Shown: positions 32,219 to 45,806, counted from the stretch's first letter. The stretch: 64,000 nt of DNA from Anthonomus grandis grandis (GCF_022605725.1 NC_065547.1:13309167-13373166), one strand, 5' to 3'. Numbers and translations: made by a program. The notes: generated by a model not told the origin, from the sequence alone.

Positions 32219-33221
32219 TTAAATAAAAGGCTCAAATAAACCGCCTTCTTTCGCTAAACAAAAACTTACCCTATCGTAAAAGCTATTTCGCACCTCCAAA
32301 AGAGTTTCAGGTAAAATGGAATTGGCACCTTCTACAATTTTATTTCGCAACTCCTCTAAATTTGTTGGCCTACTAAATTCATGCCTGTAAATGATCTGCT
32401 TAAGGTAACCCTACAGATAAAAGTCATTTGGAAACAAATCTGGAGATCTAGGAGGCCATTTAATATCGCCAGTCCCAATAATAGGGCAGTTAGGAAAAGT
32501 ATTTGTTAAAAATTCTTTTACCCTAGCGACGCAACTCAAGGTACTTTTGGGCGTTTAAAGTGCCATCAATAAAAAATGGCCCTATAACATTGTCACCCAA
32601 AATACCTGCCCAAACATTTAATTTCTGAGGATACTGGGTACGAAACAGAAAACTTCTGTGCTCGTTTTCCTGAGACCAATAACGAACAATGAAAGGATTG
32701 CGTTTGCCATGTAATGGAAAAGAAGATTCATCAGAAAACATAATATTTTTTAAAAAATATTCGTTTTCATTTGCCTTTTCCATCATGGTTTCACAAAATT
32801 CCATTCTTCGCCACTGGTCTTCAGGAAATATTTCCTGAGTTTTTGAATACTTGAAACATTTGGACCCATATTTTTTCCAAATACGAGCAACAGTTTTATT
32901 GCTCATTCCCAGTTCCTCTCCAACACTTCTAGTGGACCGTGTCGGATCAAATTCTGGGGTACTGCAAACCATTTATTCCCGCCGTTCTATATCCTGGACC
33001 ACTTCAACAGGTGGTTCTTGACGTTTTGTGTGGCATTTTTTACAATCTTGAAGACCAAAAGATGTCTCAAAATTTGTAACCACATTTAAAACCGTTTTTG
33101 CATAAGGAACCGGTCTATTCTTAAATGTCACTGAAAAGAAATCTCTACATTTTACTGCCGAATGGCCTCCATAAAACCATTTAATTAGTTGAACTCTTTC
33201 GGAAGGGGTATAAACAGCCAT
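32219..33221 (-). pseudogene. Mariner-superfamily transposase with DUF4817-like N-terminus
   Basis: The start is taken at ATG 33221 (MAVYTPSERVQLIKWFYGG), matching the N-terminal helix-turn-helix region common in these insect transposases. It continues with NKTVARIWKKYG, the first catalytic Asp in MFSDESSFPLHG, then TQYPQKLNVWAGI. After LNAQKYLELRR the sequence jumps to VKEFLTNTFPN, so the segment with the second Asp (QDGAPPH type) is deleted. The third Asp region follows as PPRSPDLFPNDFYL. In-frame stops lie near 32973 and within the C-terminal part. The end is TAA at 32219-32221. No TIRs were found. Confidence 0.82.
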
Positions 33222-33599
33222 AGTGAAAAAACCACGAAAATAACGCTTAAAAATTATTAATGCAACGTGCAGTAACACAGCAAAGTGAGGTCTGCTGACT
33301 CCTGGTTCAAAAAATAAAAACGAAAAATTCCGCCGCCTGCAAGCCGCAACCGATCTGTATATAACTTTAGTGCCAGAGTAACTTAGAAATTGCCTTTTAA
33401 ATTTCTGTAATCGAGCTATGCTTTTGCTAATATTTTAGGTTCATTTTATTTTCTTTATCTTTATGTATCTGAAAAAAATAACTGTAACACTGAGACACAT
33501 CGCATCGAAAGATGATGATTAGTGACGATAACCAAGTTATCGTCGTCAGTTCGAGTCAGAAGTCCTCAAATTGATAAATATAAGCAGTAGAAGCTTTAA

Positions 33600-34405
33600 T
33601 GACAGTTATCAGCATGTAGCATCTAGGCAGATAGCAAAGGATACGGATATTGGAAATAAGTATTCTTAAAATATATATACGAATAAATACCACCCTTATA
33701 AGATGCAAGTTCATCAAGAACTCGTGCAAGGAGACTTTGAGAGGCGCCTTGAATTTTATGACCTTTTGCAAAATATGTGTTTGGAGAATCCGAATTTAGT
33801 GAAAAATTTACTTTATTCCAATGAAGCCACTTTCTGCTTGAATGGTGGCGTAAATACCCAGAACTATCGGTACTGGTTCAATGTAAGTCCATACTGGATG
33901 AGGGAAGGACCTACACAATTGGCGTTGTTGGTACCATTATTATCGGGCCTTTCTTCTTTGACGAAAATTTAACAGGTGAGTGATACCTGAGTTTTCTAGA
34001 AGAAAAACGTGTTTTAGCCCTCGCTACCCTTTTTTCCTAGATAAATTCCCGTCCGGATTTGCCACACCATTACATCTTGTTCCAACAACACGGTACTCCC
34101 CCCCAATTTTGATGTGGAACTTATTTACACGACACTTTCCCAAACAGGTGGATTCAAAGAAGCGGTGTTATTGAGTGGCCACCAAGATCACCCGATCAAC
34201 AACCTTGGATTTTTTTTATGAAGATACCTTAAAGAAGAGGTATTTAAAAGCCAACCGGCAAATCTAGACGATTTAAAAGAACGCATCATGAAACCGACGT
34301 CGATTAACGCTCGAAATGGTTCAAAATGTGCAGAAGCTATTTGTAAATCGATTAGGCTATTGTCACACGACTACTCGATGATATTTTGACTATTTACTAA
34401 AATAA
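33600..34405 (+). pseudogene. DD41D-type mariner transposase relic
   Basis: Starts within the helix-turn-helix (ASRQIAKDTDIGNK) and continues NKYHPYKMQVHQEL, LEFYDLLQNMCLENP and LLYSNEATFCLNGG, where the first catalytic Asp of FSDEATF has become Asn. Downstream, GPFFFDENLTG, the Asp-to-His change in FQQHGTPP, a stop, then NRWIQRSGVIEWPPRSPD. A one-base loss disrupts the LDFF motif. The end, YFDYLLK and TAA at 34403-34405, is preserved. No TIRs were recognised. It is catalytically dead. Confidence 0.82.
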
Positions 34406-35099
34406 CATTATTTTTAAGTTAACGAAACTTTGTTTCTGTTAAAATAAAACGTTTTAAAAATTATTTTATTTTTCTTTTTCTTTATGACCTTTTTTCAATT
34501 TTCAAATTTTGAATGAGAATAACTCACCAGAGTGATTAAAAAAAATTTAGAGATATTGTATATATTTAAGGTGTATACTTTTAATATTATTAATTATAAA
34601 AACAAGAAGATCATTATTTTGGTTAAAGCTGCTGTTATTAAAATAAGTACTAAAACAATGAATTCCAGGTGGTATCTTGGGAGCCACACATTGAAATGTA
34701 ATATTTCCAGAACTTTACTGCCGTTTAAATTCTTCACAAATTTATTTCCAAATAACACTTTTTGAGTGTTCAGAATCAATTTATGTTTTTAATATATAAA
34801 ATACCTCATCAATATCCATTACATGTATGATACCAAATATAGATCATAAAAGAAATGATAATAAAAGTTTAAAGTAGGAGAAAGCCAAAAGTTACAACTT
34901 ACGTGGAAGAATAAAGAATAGAAGCTTTTCGTTTCTGTAATAATATGAAGTATTTATCTGTAGGGATTTCTGCAAAAGAAAATTTATGATCAGGATTTAG
35001 ATTTTAGTTAAATTTAGAGTTTGCTCGTCTGCAATTGCAATATTCTTTAAATGTTTTTGGGCAGTTTTCAGACCTATGACCTAGACTACAAAAAGTGCA
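34406..35099. other. AT-rich intergenic DNA
   Basis: No supportable coding. Short frames at 34532-34779 on both strands are mutual shadows in AT-rich sequence. Confidence 0.45.
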
Positions 35100-35365
35100 A
35101 GACAAATTATTTTCTTATATTTCAACTTTTTGAGGTCATAATCGTGATTCTTTTTAACATTTTCATCGTTTTTTCTACACAATAAACAAAAAATTTAAGT
35201 TTTCTGTCAACAAGCAGGCATACATCTGACCTCAGAAGCTTTTAAGCCAGATCAATCTCCACAGTAGTAGATATTACTTCAATTGCAAATAAACCCATAA
35301 AATTGACTTCTTTTGGTTTCTTTTTGCTTACACTTTTTACATCCATTATTACCTACTTTAATAAA
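35100..35365 (-). pseudogene. PHD-like zinc finger of a non-LTR ORF1
   Basis: The minus-strand frame reads GCKKCKQKETKRSQF, then YYCGD, SGLKASEVRCMPAC and FCLLCRKN. The spacing of Cys residues and the SGLxASEVRC motif match the PHD-type zinc finger found in ORF1 proteins of CR1/L2-like insect retrotransposons. A nearby CTFCSLGHRSENC at about 35060-35100 in another frame could be a zinc knuckle. Stops interrupt the frame. No adjacent ORF2 is continuous with it. Confidence 0.5.
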
Positions 35366-36254
35366 GTTCATATTCAATAGAAAAAGTTTTTTAACTTAAT
35401 CAAATATTAACCGTTTTATGTTGAATTAATTCACGTTACATAGACTTAAACTGCAGTAATACGGCTAGTAAAGTTCTACATTGACTGTTAAATTTATTTA
35501 TTTATCCAACATTGATTTGTAAAAATACTGTAGTTTAGGTTATATAAAAGTTACTTTTAATAAACATTTTTTTGATAAATATTATACGAATTTTGGAATA
35601 AAACAAAAAGAAACAATATGGTTCTCATTTCTTTCTTTTTTTAAACGTATAATAACTGAAAAATTTAAATATTTAAAAATACCTATGGGACAGAGAGACT
35701 AAGAAGTGCGTATTATTAGTTATCATATATTTATAATATTTTTAATTAACAAAAGATTTTTCTTATTTGCAATAAGTTATTTTTCCATTTACTTTCGTGA
35801 CATGCCAGAAAGAAAGGGAAATTAAAAATATAAAAACATTTGTTTTCACTTTTAATGCACAAGCACAAGGTTTCAGACAGAAAAATTAAAAAGGAAGAGG
35901 AACAACAAGAAAAAAGCATAAGGTCACACAAAAAAGGGAAAACGATAGTAAAAGAAAGAAAGATAGATAGAACTAAAACAGAACCCAATATTAAGTATGT
36001 GGACCAAGTACAGGTTGTAGTAATGCGTCTGCAGATGACGTGCTAAGCATTTTATTCGCATACGCTTCAAAATTTTTGTATTTTATGTGGCCATTACCAA
36101 AATTTATGAAATTTAGAATGTTTTGTTATGGTTTTAGGATAATAATTATTAATTTTCAAGTGGTCTGGTGAAACTATTCTTTAGTGTAATATGAAATTGC
36201 TGTTGAATTAATATAAAACCTGTCTTTACTATTTATAATTTATACTGCAGATGT

Positions 36255-36500
36255 TTCGGTAGTATTGTGCTGCAGGCTGTTTGCTGATGATACTTAAGCT
36301 TATTATTCTTTTGATCACAATATAGAAACACTGAATATGAATTTAAAGAATTTTAATTTAGTCCCAGCTTACGATATTTAGAAACAAAAAATTGAAAAAG
36401 GTTTTTTAAATGTATTGACAATGTGAGATTAGCATACATAAGCTCTGCGAAAAACTTGGAACATATTTTAGACGATCAATTGAGATTTAAACAATCAAAT
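36255..36500 (+). pseudogene. Non-LTR reverse transcriptase fragment
   Basis: RT catalytic motif C (F/YADD type) appears as CRLFADDT, followed by YYSFDHNIETLNMNLKNF and, after indels, DNVRLAYISSAKNLEHILDDQLRFK. This order (ADD box, then LG..LD..L.F) is standard for Jockey/CR1 RTs. Only the palm/thumb junction remains. Confidence 0.6.
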
Positions 36501-37699
36501 ACTGATATATAATAAATGTTAAGTTATGTATCCAATTATTATGCGAATCTCCTAGTTTGTTGCATTTTAATAACAGTGATTAAATTTATAAATTTTTTTA
36601 GACTTGTGAATTATGGAGTATCAGGTAAATCAAGGATATCAGGTGGTATATCTTGTAAATCAGGGTACATAATCAAAATGCTTGGATGAGGTTTGTCTAT
36701 GAACTTTTTTCTTAGATCTAGAAATTTTTGCTTACATCTTAGCAATAAGTTATAATAAGATACCGATAAACCTGGTTACTCTATTACTATAGAGTTTTTA
36801 GATGCATTTCAAATAACAACTATTTACTAGCTTTGCAATTTATAGGGGATTGTTTTTAAATAAGTATTTATAATAATTAAAGAAGCAAAAATATATGAGA
36901 ACAATAAATGTTATGTGAGATTCCTAAGAAACCTATAAATATTTTCAGTTTAAGTTGAAGTTAAACCCTAAAATATTTTTCTTACTTTAGGATGCAGACG
37001 CTAAGCTATGATTACTGAGTTTATAGTTTTTTGTTTTGCTTCTCTACCAAATATACTGAATAAAACTAACTGTTCAGCAACTGTACTTGACATTATATCC
37101 ACCCTAATCATAATTTACAGACAAGTCTTTATAAAATAAATGCAAATTTCTAGTATTTTTCGTGATTTACCAACTACGGTGCTTGATACTCCTGAATAAT
37201 TTATTTCAATTTTGATATCATTGAAAAAGCCATGACCTAATCAACAACTCCCAAACTAAGTATTTAAGCATACGAAATTCATTCTCTTATTACACTCACG
37301 TACTTAAGTGAGGCTCCTTGCCCTATACAGTTCGCTGTAAGGGCCAAACCCCATCCCAGGGTGCAGTCACGATTAAATCCTGCAAAACAAGGTTTTACCT
37401 TGAATTACGGTGGTCTAACCGCAGGACAAGTCTCGAGTTAATCTAATGAAATCTGGCATAATTTAAATAGTCTACGTGCTACGTTCCGTACCTACGGGAG
37501 TATACCGGGATATTTGAACTAGGTGACAATTAGGACGGGAGTTTATTAACTGGCTGGTGTATATTTTGAATATTTCAAATTTGGATGGAAACTTGCTCTC
37601 CGTAAACTTATTACGTGAAAAGGAATTTATTTCGAATAGTTCAGGGTGAATATTTTGGGACAGAAGGGAATCGGTACATTCTTTAGTGAATATTGATTA
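36501..37699. other. Intergenic; GC-richer segment 37290-37690
   Basis: The 37290-37560 block contains GTGAGGCTCCTTGCCC and CCCCATCCCAGGGTGCAGTC. It stands out in composition from the AT-rich flanks, but I cannot assign it. It may be a repeat or noncoding exon. Confidence 0.4.
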
Positions 37700-40400
37700 T
37701 TACATTGCAATTTTTTTATTCAGATTTTTCACTTCTTCCTATTGGCATCCATTTGATCTCCGTTCTAGTGATTTAATTTTACTTACTTTGGTATTTGATT
37801 TCTTAATTTTTTTACCGAAAACTCATTATTCTAATACTTTCTGTTTCACTTTATTATTGTAAAACAGTATATTTAATAATATTTTACTATATTAATTAAA
37901 AAATTCCTTTATCTCTAATTTTGGACACTGCTGCTTTATTTTTTCTTTAAACATCTTGATTTAAATTGCCAATTTTTCAAAGATTTTTACTTATTGCATT
38001 CTTTGATTTTTTTTATTTATTACATGCTTTTATTTGCAACAACAAACTTAATAAATTTCGTTTTTGCAATTGTCTGTAAGTGCTTGTTGAATATTAGTAT
38101 TCTTGTTTAATTTAGTCAATAATTTATTATAGTTAAATACTTTTCTTTTTTCTCTTATTGTATTATTGATGTAGCATTAATACCAAATAAATAAAGATTA
38201 TTATTATTATTATTATTACTCTTATTTAATAACTCTTAGTTAATTCATTATATTAAATCGATTTGTAATTAATTTCTTACATCTGATTATAAACGCTTCT
38301 ATATTTTTCACTTGGGTACTTGGGTATTATTTAACTTAAGAAATGATTTGACGATGATTCTATTATTTTTTCATTTTTACATTTTTAAATTAAATTACTT
38401 AATATGTAGAGTTATATTGGTACTTTCTAATTAAATATCATCTTTAGTAATTCATATTTACTGTTTACTAATTTATAAGTTTTATTTACTATTTTACTCG
38501 TTGGTTAAATTAATTGTGCGATAAACTTTTCAATATTAATTAATTTATTTAAATTTCTCAATTCGTTCAATTTGTTGTTTCGCTTTTATTTTTTTTTTGC
38601 CGTTTTTTACTTCTTATCCTAGTTTCATCCCTTTTCAAATTTTATTAGCTTTTCTGCTCTTTTGCTTTTTCCGAATTATTTGATAAAAATTTATGTTAAC
38701 TTTTTTTTGGTATATATTACTATAGGTTTTTTTTCAATTCCTTAATTTCTCACATTAATTCTTTTATTATGTGTATTTAAGCATTAACATAATTTATTTA
38801 ATAATTTCGGTAAATTAATTTTTTAGCTTTTAATTAATTACTATATATCTTTTTATCTAATTGCGCGTTTTCTTAATTTTTTTATAATTAACTCCTAGCA
38901 ATTTTTTTTCTTTTATTTTATGTTAGTTGTTAGTGATTTATTGTTTTTTTTTAACGTTATAAAATAACACATATAATGATAATTGCTACATTTATGTGCA
39001 ATTATTTTATTTCTGATTTTTGACAGTTTCACATAATTTTTCAGATAAAAAAAAATATTTTCAATTTTGGTATATACATTTATGAATTTTAGTTTTTTCT
39101 GTCCCACTACAATTTTTTACACATTTGTGCATTTTTTTTAACTCCCTAAATTCTCGTTTTCTCTTTTATGTTTTTAGTAATTTGATATTTTTTTGCTTCT
39201 GTTTTTGATCTCTTTATTTTTTATTTTATTTCAAGGCTGTAAAATAGTGTATTTTATAATTTGATATTATAATATAATAATAAAATTATTTGCAATTTTT
39301 TTATTCTCATTTTCTGACAGTTTGACTTTATTTTTGCGTAAATATTTTTGTTTAAACTGTAAATATGTTATTAGTGTTTATACTACATACTTAATTTTGG
39401 CTTTCACCTTTAAATTTAAAAAAAATAGATATTTTTCACTTTTTTAATATATCGTTGTTGATTATTAGTATTTTTGCCTAGTTTAGCTTTTATTTATCTC
39501 TTTTTAACTTTTAATTATTTTATTTTTTTAAAACCGATTTGTCATTAGTTTCCTACATTTCACTATTAACAGATTTATATTTTCTTAGATAATTGATTTA
39601 AATAACTTTTTAATTGCAAATAAGTAATTCTTTAGATATTTTATTTTGTTAATGCCATATTTATTAATTTGATACGATAATTATTAATTTGTAGCTTTTT
39701 ACTTTTTTTTTCATTAAATGTTTAATATTTTTCTTCTTTACTTACGGACTTTTTACTTACTGACTTTTTTTTCTTTACTACTATACTTCTCAATTAATTT
39801 TTTTGCTTCACTTACTTTTTAAATTAATTAGATAAATTGCTTATTATTTCTAATTATATCTACTATTTATATCTACTAATTACTAATTATATCTAACTAC
39901 TACTAATTATATAAACTAACTACTAATTATATCTACTAATTTTCTCAACTTAATTATTAGCCAATAATTTGCTACATTATTTTACTTTAAATTTAAAATA
40001 TTTGATTATCTTAAACCAATTTTTCACATCTGAATAAACATTTGATGTTTATTTACTTGATAATTTTTGTCAATTCCTCTGTTTTCTTTTTCATTTTAAA
40101 AATATGTTATTTTTTTTATTCAATTATTTTATTAATTATTTTCTTAATTGCAAATAAGTAATTCTGTGGATATTTTGTAATTATCATATTTTTTTTAAAT
40201 TTTTTACTGCCTACTAATCTAAGCTATACAGTTACATTCAATTAAACAAATACATTTTTATTTTATATTTACTTCCTAATTTAATTCCGATAATACTTTT
40301 ATTTTTAATCTTCTTTACTCATTTGATTACCTATACATGAAATCACAATAAAATAATTTTCAATTCTAATTTAAACTCCTCTAATTCTCAAACGTAAAAA
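37700..40400. repeat. AT-rich diverged repeats and microsatellite
   Basis: Similar in style to the 9590-18870 repeat, with blocks such as TTTTTGACAGTTTGACTT and TTTGTTTAAACTGTAAATA and recurrent TTAATTATTTT runs. I could not establish a period. A (TTA)n tract at 38196-38219 follows CCAAATAAATAAAGA, a typical non-LTR 3' tail. At 39850-39945 there is a short tandem ACTAATTATATCTACT array. No coding. Confidence 0.45.
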
Positions 40401-40401
40401 A

Positions 40402-40757
40402 GAGGCTAAGATCTTGATGAAAAATTGTTGTTTGATAAACATGTCGATTTAATTTCTAACAATGCCTAAAGAATGCATAGATTTTTCAACAGACAGAGCA
40501 AACAATTTAATAATATTAATACCTTAATTACACTTTGCCATGCCTATGTTGGCAGTCGGCCATCATTTGCCTCGTTAGTGTGGAATCCTGGATATGTCCT
40601 AAGCATTAATAAACTTAAACACGTAAAGAACAAATTCTTAAGGTCCTTGGCTTTTAGAAACTAAATGCAATATGATAATTTCGGTTAATAACAGCTATGA
40701 TGAACAACGCCAAGTTAAAAATAAAGGCCTATTATTATTATGATTATTATTATTAGG
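40402..40757 (+). pseudogene. Non-LTR RT C-terminal fragment with 3' tail
   Basis: Encodes ILDEKLLFDKHVDLISNNA, one TAA, RMHRFFNRQSKQFNN, then HAYVGSRPSFASLVWNPGYV and HVKNKFLRSLAFR. This matches the thumb region of Jockey/CR1 reverse transcriptases (..SLVW.P.., ..VQ.KFLR..). The fragment ends shortly before an (ATT)n tail at about 40725-40757, consistent with a truncated 3' end. The coding is disabled. Confidence 0.72.
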
Positions 40758-42399
40758 AAAATTTTTTATACAACATAATTAACGCAAACATCGATTATAT
40801 GCATTTATTGTCAATAATTCTTTTCAAAGATTTCTGAAAGATTAGGATGGTATTACTGCATATCCTACTAATAGCTGTGCAAATTCACTAATAAACACGA
40901 TGTTGAGATCTGCTAATACGTGATTTGAGAAAATACAATTTTATCATCACTGTATCAAAAAGTTAAATTACTGGATGTAAAATTAGAATAGGTATCGGAG
41001 TCTTGGATAAAGGTATCTTTTTGCAATTTGAGTTTATTTTTTTTTAATCAATAAAATAACTTATAATTCCTACTACTGTAACATGTTGACAAATTATTTG
41101 GGTGAATGTCTGTTTGAATTTTCAAATTAAATCAAATAAAAGTATAATGTATAATAATTTTTGTAATGTTTTGAAAAAGGCTCTTTGCACACGGATGTGA
41201 CACGAATGTGCAGAGAGCCGATTTTAAGCGTGTTGTACACTATACTTTTTCTACGACTGCATGTGACAAAATAATAAACATTCTTTATCAATTTGTTTAA
41301 ATTTTTAACAATAATATTTAATAATAATACAAGGTGAATAAGTTTTCTATTTTTTATATTTTTTAAATAAAAATGAAATAAAATTACTTATAAAGGTTAC
41401 AGACAATGCTAACAGTGGATCTCACCCCTGGTCGCTTCAAACCATTAACGTGTTATATGCAGTTTTGTAACATTCTCGAGATTTTTCAAGTAGTAGGCTC
41501 AATGAGTTGCGGCTTGCTGCATCAATTCGAAAGGATCGATGAATTTAATTGTGTCCTCAATTACCCCAAGATCAAAGACAAAAATGAAGGTAAATCTGAG
41601 AGGTAAATCTGATTTTAGGTAAATTACTTTTCAAACAATATGACACTGATAAAAACCTCATGCCAAAGATAATATTGGCAATGTTATTGTATTTGGTGTC
41701 CGCAGAGATAGTTTTAGATACTATATATTACCAATATATTGCAGCCATAGAAAATAGTTATTTATGTAACAAGTTCATCAAATGATTCTCTTTTTATAAA
41801 TAGAAATTGTTGCATTTTTTTGACATTTGACAAATTTCCCATTCATAAAAAAAAGGATCATTTTAGACATTTATTACATAAATAACTATTGTTTATTATC
41901 CTACCATTTTTCTATTATGATCTTTTACTCTAATTCTTTTATCAAAAAAATTTTTTTTTTGCAAAAGCATGGTTGTACAGGATTAGCCAAATCTTTATAA
42001 TTAAGGTTTTTAAGACTTTTATTTTTTTATATTAAAACACAGAAGCAGTATAGTAGAATAATGTATTAGAATCAATGTGTCATATTTATTTTAATACACA
42101 GTCATAAATTAAATATAACCAGATGCGAAAGAGCGGCGATTCAGTGATTTAAGTTATTTCGACCTTAATTTTTTGAATTTGTGCACCTTGCACCAATGCA
42201 TTTACAGGTTCAAGTTGTCTTATGAAAAGGATTGCGAACACCAATTTTCAAAATATTTGTATATGTATCTAGGTACTATAAATTATGAACCTACTACCCT
42301 GTATTATGAACCCCTCTATCACATAATAATTGCTTATTATGTGAAAAAACATATAACGAAAATTTGAATATTAATTTTTATTTTCTTTAGTATCAATGT
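40758..42399. other. Intergenic AT-rich DNA with a small foldback
   Basis: A 13-bp inverted repeat GGCTCTTTGCACA / TGTGCAGAGAGCC (41179-41191 and 41207-41219, one mismatch) lies here. A 66-codon frame at 41406-41606 is not recognisable; it precedes two copies of GGTAAATCTGA and may be an old exon end. Nothing else is supportable. Confidence 0.4.
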
Positions 42400-43959
42400 G
42401 ACATTAATAATAATACATAAAGTAAACAAAAAAAAGAAAACAAGAAATAAAAAAAGTATTTAACGTATAAGTTACAAATCATATTAGGCAAAAAAATGTA
42501 TATATTACAGTTACGAGAAAAAAACCCTTATAAATATATAAAAAAAAAAAAACTTTAATATAAAACTAACCTATGTTATAACTTGAAAAATGATAAAAAT
42601 ACTATAACTAAAAAATAAAGTAAGATAAAAAAAAACAAAAAACAAATATAATAAGACAGTTAAAATGTATTTAGAACATATTCCTCAATAGCGTTTTGGA
42701 CTCGTTTAGGTTATCACAGTTTTTAATGTTGGCGGGGGTAGTTTATTAAACTCCAACAGGCCCTTGTTAAAAATGGAGTAATATAAAATCTGTATAGTTT
42801 CTGGTACTATAAGTATGTATATTTTTAAATGTTAGTTTATTACAAATGTAATCAGGTACAAGATTTTCCAGATTTTTTGCAGCTTTATGTATAAACAAAT
42901 AGACATTAAACATAAATTTCTGTCTGACTGACAAAACATTTAACATGGTCTTAATTGGTGTATAATAATTACATCGATGGTCTAGCGTACAAGGGTGCTA
43001 AATACCAATTTTGGTCATAACGTGTTATTTGGCATACCTAAACCCTCTAAGACATTATTATCATGTGCGAACACATGTGCTGAGTAAAAACTGTATATTT
43101 TTTGCATCTATCGCCTTCTTTCAAAGGGAACAAGTACTTCTCACATGCAGGTTTCTACAACTTATGTGTTAAGTGCACTTAGAACATTTGTACTACTAAC
43201 TGAAACTCATAAAAATATTTCATATGGTATAAGTGCATTACTTAGCACATTTGTGCTACTAAATACAATTTAAAAGTGAGGTTATATTATTTTGTTGAAA
43301 TTGCCGGTAAACGTTTAGAAGGATCGTGGCCTTAATTTTTTGTGGTGATGTGATTGAATGATTTTTTGTCTACATTAAATTTGGATTTATTAGTATTTAA
43401 ACACAATTTATTTTTGCGGACATAAATAAATTATTCAGTTCATTATTTACTGGTCTTAACATTTCTTGTATATCTTTACCATTTATGTATAACATTATAT
43501 CGTCTGCAAATAAGACCAGCTTACATTTTTTAATAAAAGTACCATATCATTGATGCACAACAAAAATAATAGTGACCAAAATACAGTGCCCTGAGGTACG
43601 CCATAATCTACGTTTAAAGATTCAGACCCAAAACTTTTGTACACTACACGTTGGGTTCGATAGCACAAAATGTCAAACCACTTTGAAACGTTTTCCCTAA
43701 TTCCTATTTTTTTTAGTTTTGTTAATAATATATTTTTATTAACAGTTTTAAAGGCTCTCCTAAAGTTTAGAAACATCGCCCACACCAGATTATAACAGTC
43801 AATTAATTGCTTTGAGGAAATCATCACAAATACCAACAACAACCGAATCACATGAATGGTTCTCTCGAAATCCAAATTGGTTGGCCACCAATATATTATT
43901 TCTTACACAAAACTATGCAATTGATTTTTATACACATATTTCCAGTATTTTTTCATATA

Positions 43960-45806
43960 CAGGGTGCCTCCGATTAAGTCGGCACTATTGGTATCTTTGT
44001 TAATATTTAAGATACATGGTCGGTTAAATTAGCAAACTAGTGGGAGGTTTTCTGTTGATTAAAATGGTGAAAGCAGAAAAAAAAATTGAACATCCCGTTT
44101 TTGGAAGAAATGTGAAAAATGTACTTTTATTAAAAGGAATTCCCTGTATGTTTTTACATAAATCAAAAGATAATAATTTTCTTAATAAAAAAGTTCATTT
44201 ACTCTAATAGCCTAAACCTAAAAACAACAAAGTTATAGCGATATTAATAATTTTGTCAAATTTAGGCAAGTTGGCCTTGAACTTTTTGAGAGCAAAACAA
44301 ATAAATCATTATTTGAATAATTAAATGACAGTAGCCATAGAGATTTTATTAAATAAAGAAATACTGACAGTTACATGTTAGCAAAGTTTGTAATTTTTGT
44401 AAAATCTAAATTAGTAAAATGCCCTTTACGCATATTGAAAAATGTGATATGTTAGAATGTTACCTTGTATGTCGAAAAAATAGTGACAGAGCGCTAGAAG
44501 AGTACCGCCAGAGATTCCAAACTCGTAACTTGCCAAACCGTAGATACTTTTTAATTCTCTACAGAAAATTTGGAAGTAACGAAAACGTGTTTAAAAGAAC
44601 TAGAAGAAGGAACGAACTTATAGTAAGCGAGGATATTGAAATTTCTATTTTGGCATATTTTGAAGCTCATATGGAAAACTCAACTAGAGATTTAGCAAGA
44701 GCTTACGGTGTGAGCTTAGTAACAATTTGGCGGGTCTTAAAGAAACACAAATTTGTGCCATATAAGTATCCACCAGTACAAACACTGTTGCCTGGCGATA
44801 ACGAAAGAAAAATTGCTTTTTGCAACTGGTTACGTAATGCATATGAAGCTTAATATTTTAAACCGTATAATTTGAAGCGACGAAGCTAATTTTTCAAACT
44901 AAGCTATGTTTAACCATAAAAATTTACACTATTGGTCCCAAGAAAATCTTTTCCTTACTGATCCTAAAAATCCTCAAAATCAATTTAGTATAAACGTTTG
45001 GTGCGGCTAAATAGGAAGCCAAGTAATAGGACCTATGTTTTATGATGGCCCTTTGACTGGAAGGAGATATCTTGATCTGCAGTATTATCTGGAGCGCTGG
45101 AAGATTATTTGGATAATGTTAACTTGGAGAGACGGCAACAAATCTATTTGCAACAGGATGGAGCACCTCCCCATCAACTAAATGATGTAAGAATATTACT
45201 TAATACACTGTTTGGCGATAAATGGATTGCGACACGTGGCCCGATTCGTTGGCCACCTAGGTCACCAGACCTAACCTCTCTAGATTTTTATTTTTGGGGT
45301 TATATAAAAAATGAAGTGAAAAAAAAATACAGAACCGTTGATGAACTTCACACACATATTAGGCAAATAATTGGATCAATAGATAGAAAATCAATCTTAA
45401 AAGCTACAAGACGTGTGCTTAAGTGTGCTCAGAAATGTATTGAACAAGATGGCGATGTTTTTGCTCATTTATTGTAAATTAGTAGTTTTATTTGATGTTA
45501 TTTATTTCAAAGCCAAATTAGTAATATCGCTATACCTTTGTTATTTTTAGGTTTAGGCTATTAGCGTAAATAAACTTTTGTATTATGAAAATTATTATCT
45601 TTTGATTTATGTAAAAATATATAGGGGATTCCATTTAACAAAAGTATATTTTTCACATTTTCTCGAAAACGCGATGTTCAATTTTTTTTCTGTTTTCAGC
45701 ATTTTAATGAACAGAAAAAATCCTACTAGTTTGCTAATTTAACCGACCCTGTATCTTAAATATTAAAAAAGATACCAATAGTGCCGACTTAATCGAAGAC
45801 ACCCTG
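43960..45806 (+). mobile_element. Complete DD41D mariner with 288-bp TIRs
   Basis: TA duplications at 43958-43959 and 45807-45808. The left TIR 43960-44247 and right TIR 45519-45806 are inverted copies with mostly substitutions. Both begin CAGGGTGYCTYCGATTAAGT and share AAGATAC, GGTCGGTTAAATTAGCAAAC, TAATAGCCTAAACCTAAAAA and TATAGCGATATTA. The total is 1847 bp. Such long TIRs are unusual for mariners, where about 30 bp is usual. It is inserted in the minus-strand non-LTR element. Confidence 0.93.
44419..45477 (+). pseudogene. DD41D mariner transposase of the long-TIR element
   Basis: Start ATG at 44419, about 170 bp inside the left TIR boundary. The N-terminal helix-turn-helix includes IEKCDMLECYLVCRKN, and a second HTH is STRDLARAYGVSLVTIWRVL. 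The linker ends KYPPVQTLLPGD. After a frame break near 44853 the core reads SDEANFSN, stop, KNLHYWSQEN, NVWCG, stop, IGSQVIGPMFYDG. A second frame break lies near 45085. Then QQDGAPPH and SPDLTSLDFYFWGY, with exactly 41 residues between the last two Asp. It ends VFAHLL and TAA at 45475-45477. The full-length protein would be about 350 aa. It is inactive through two stops and two frameshifts. Confidence 0.9.

Noticed and set aside
35840..36046. Lys/Glu-rich 68-codon ORF
   Set aside because: Low-complexity sequence, no family resemblance and no gene context.
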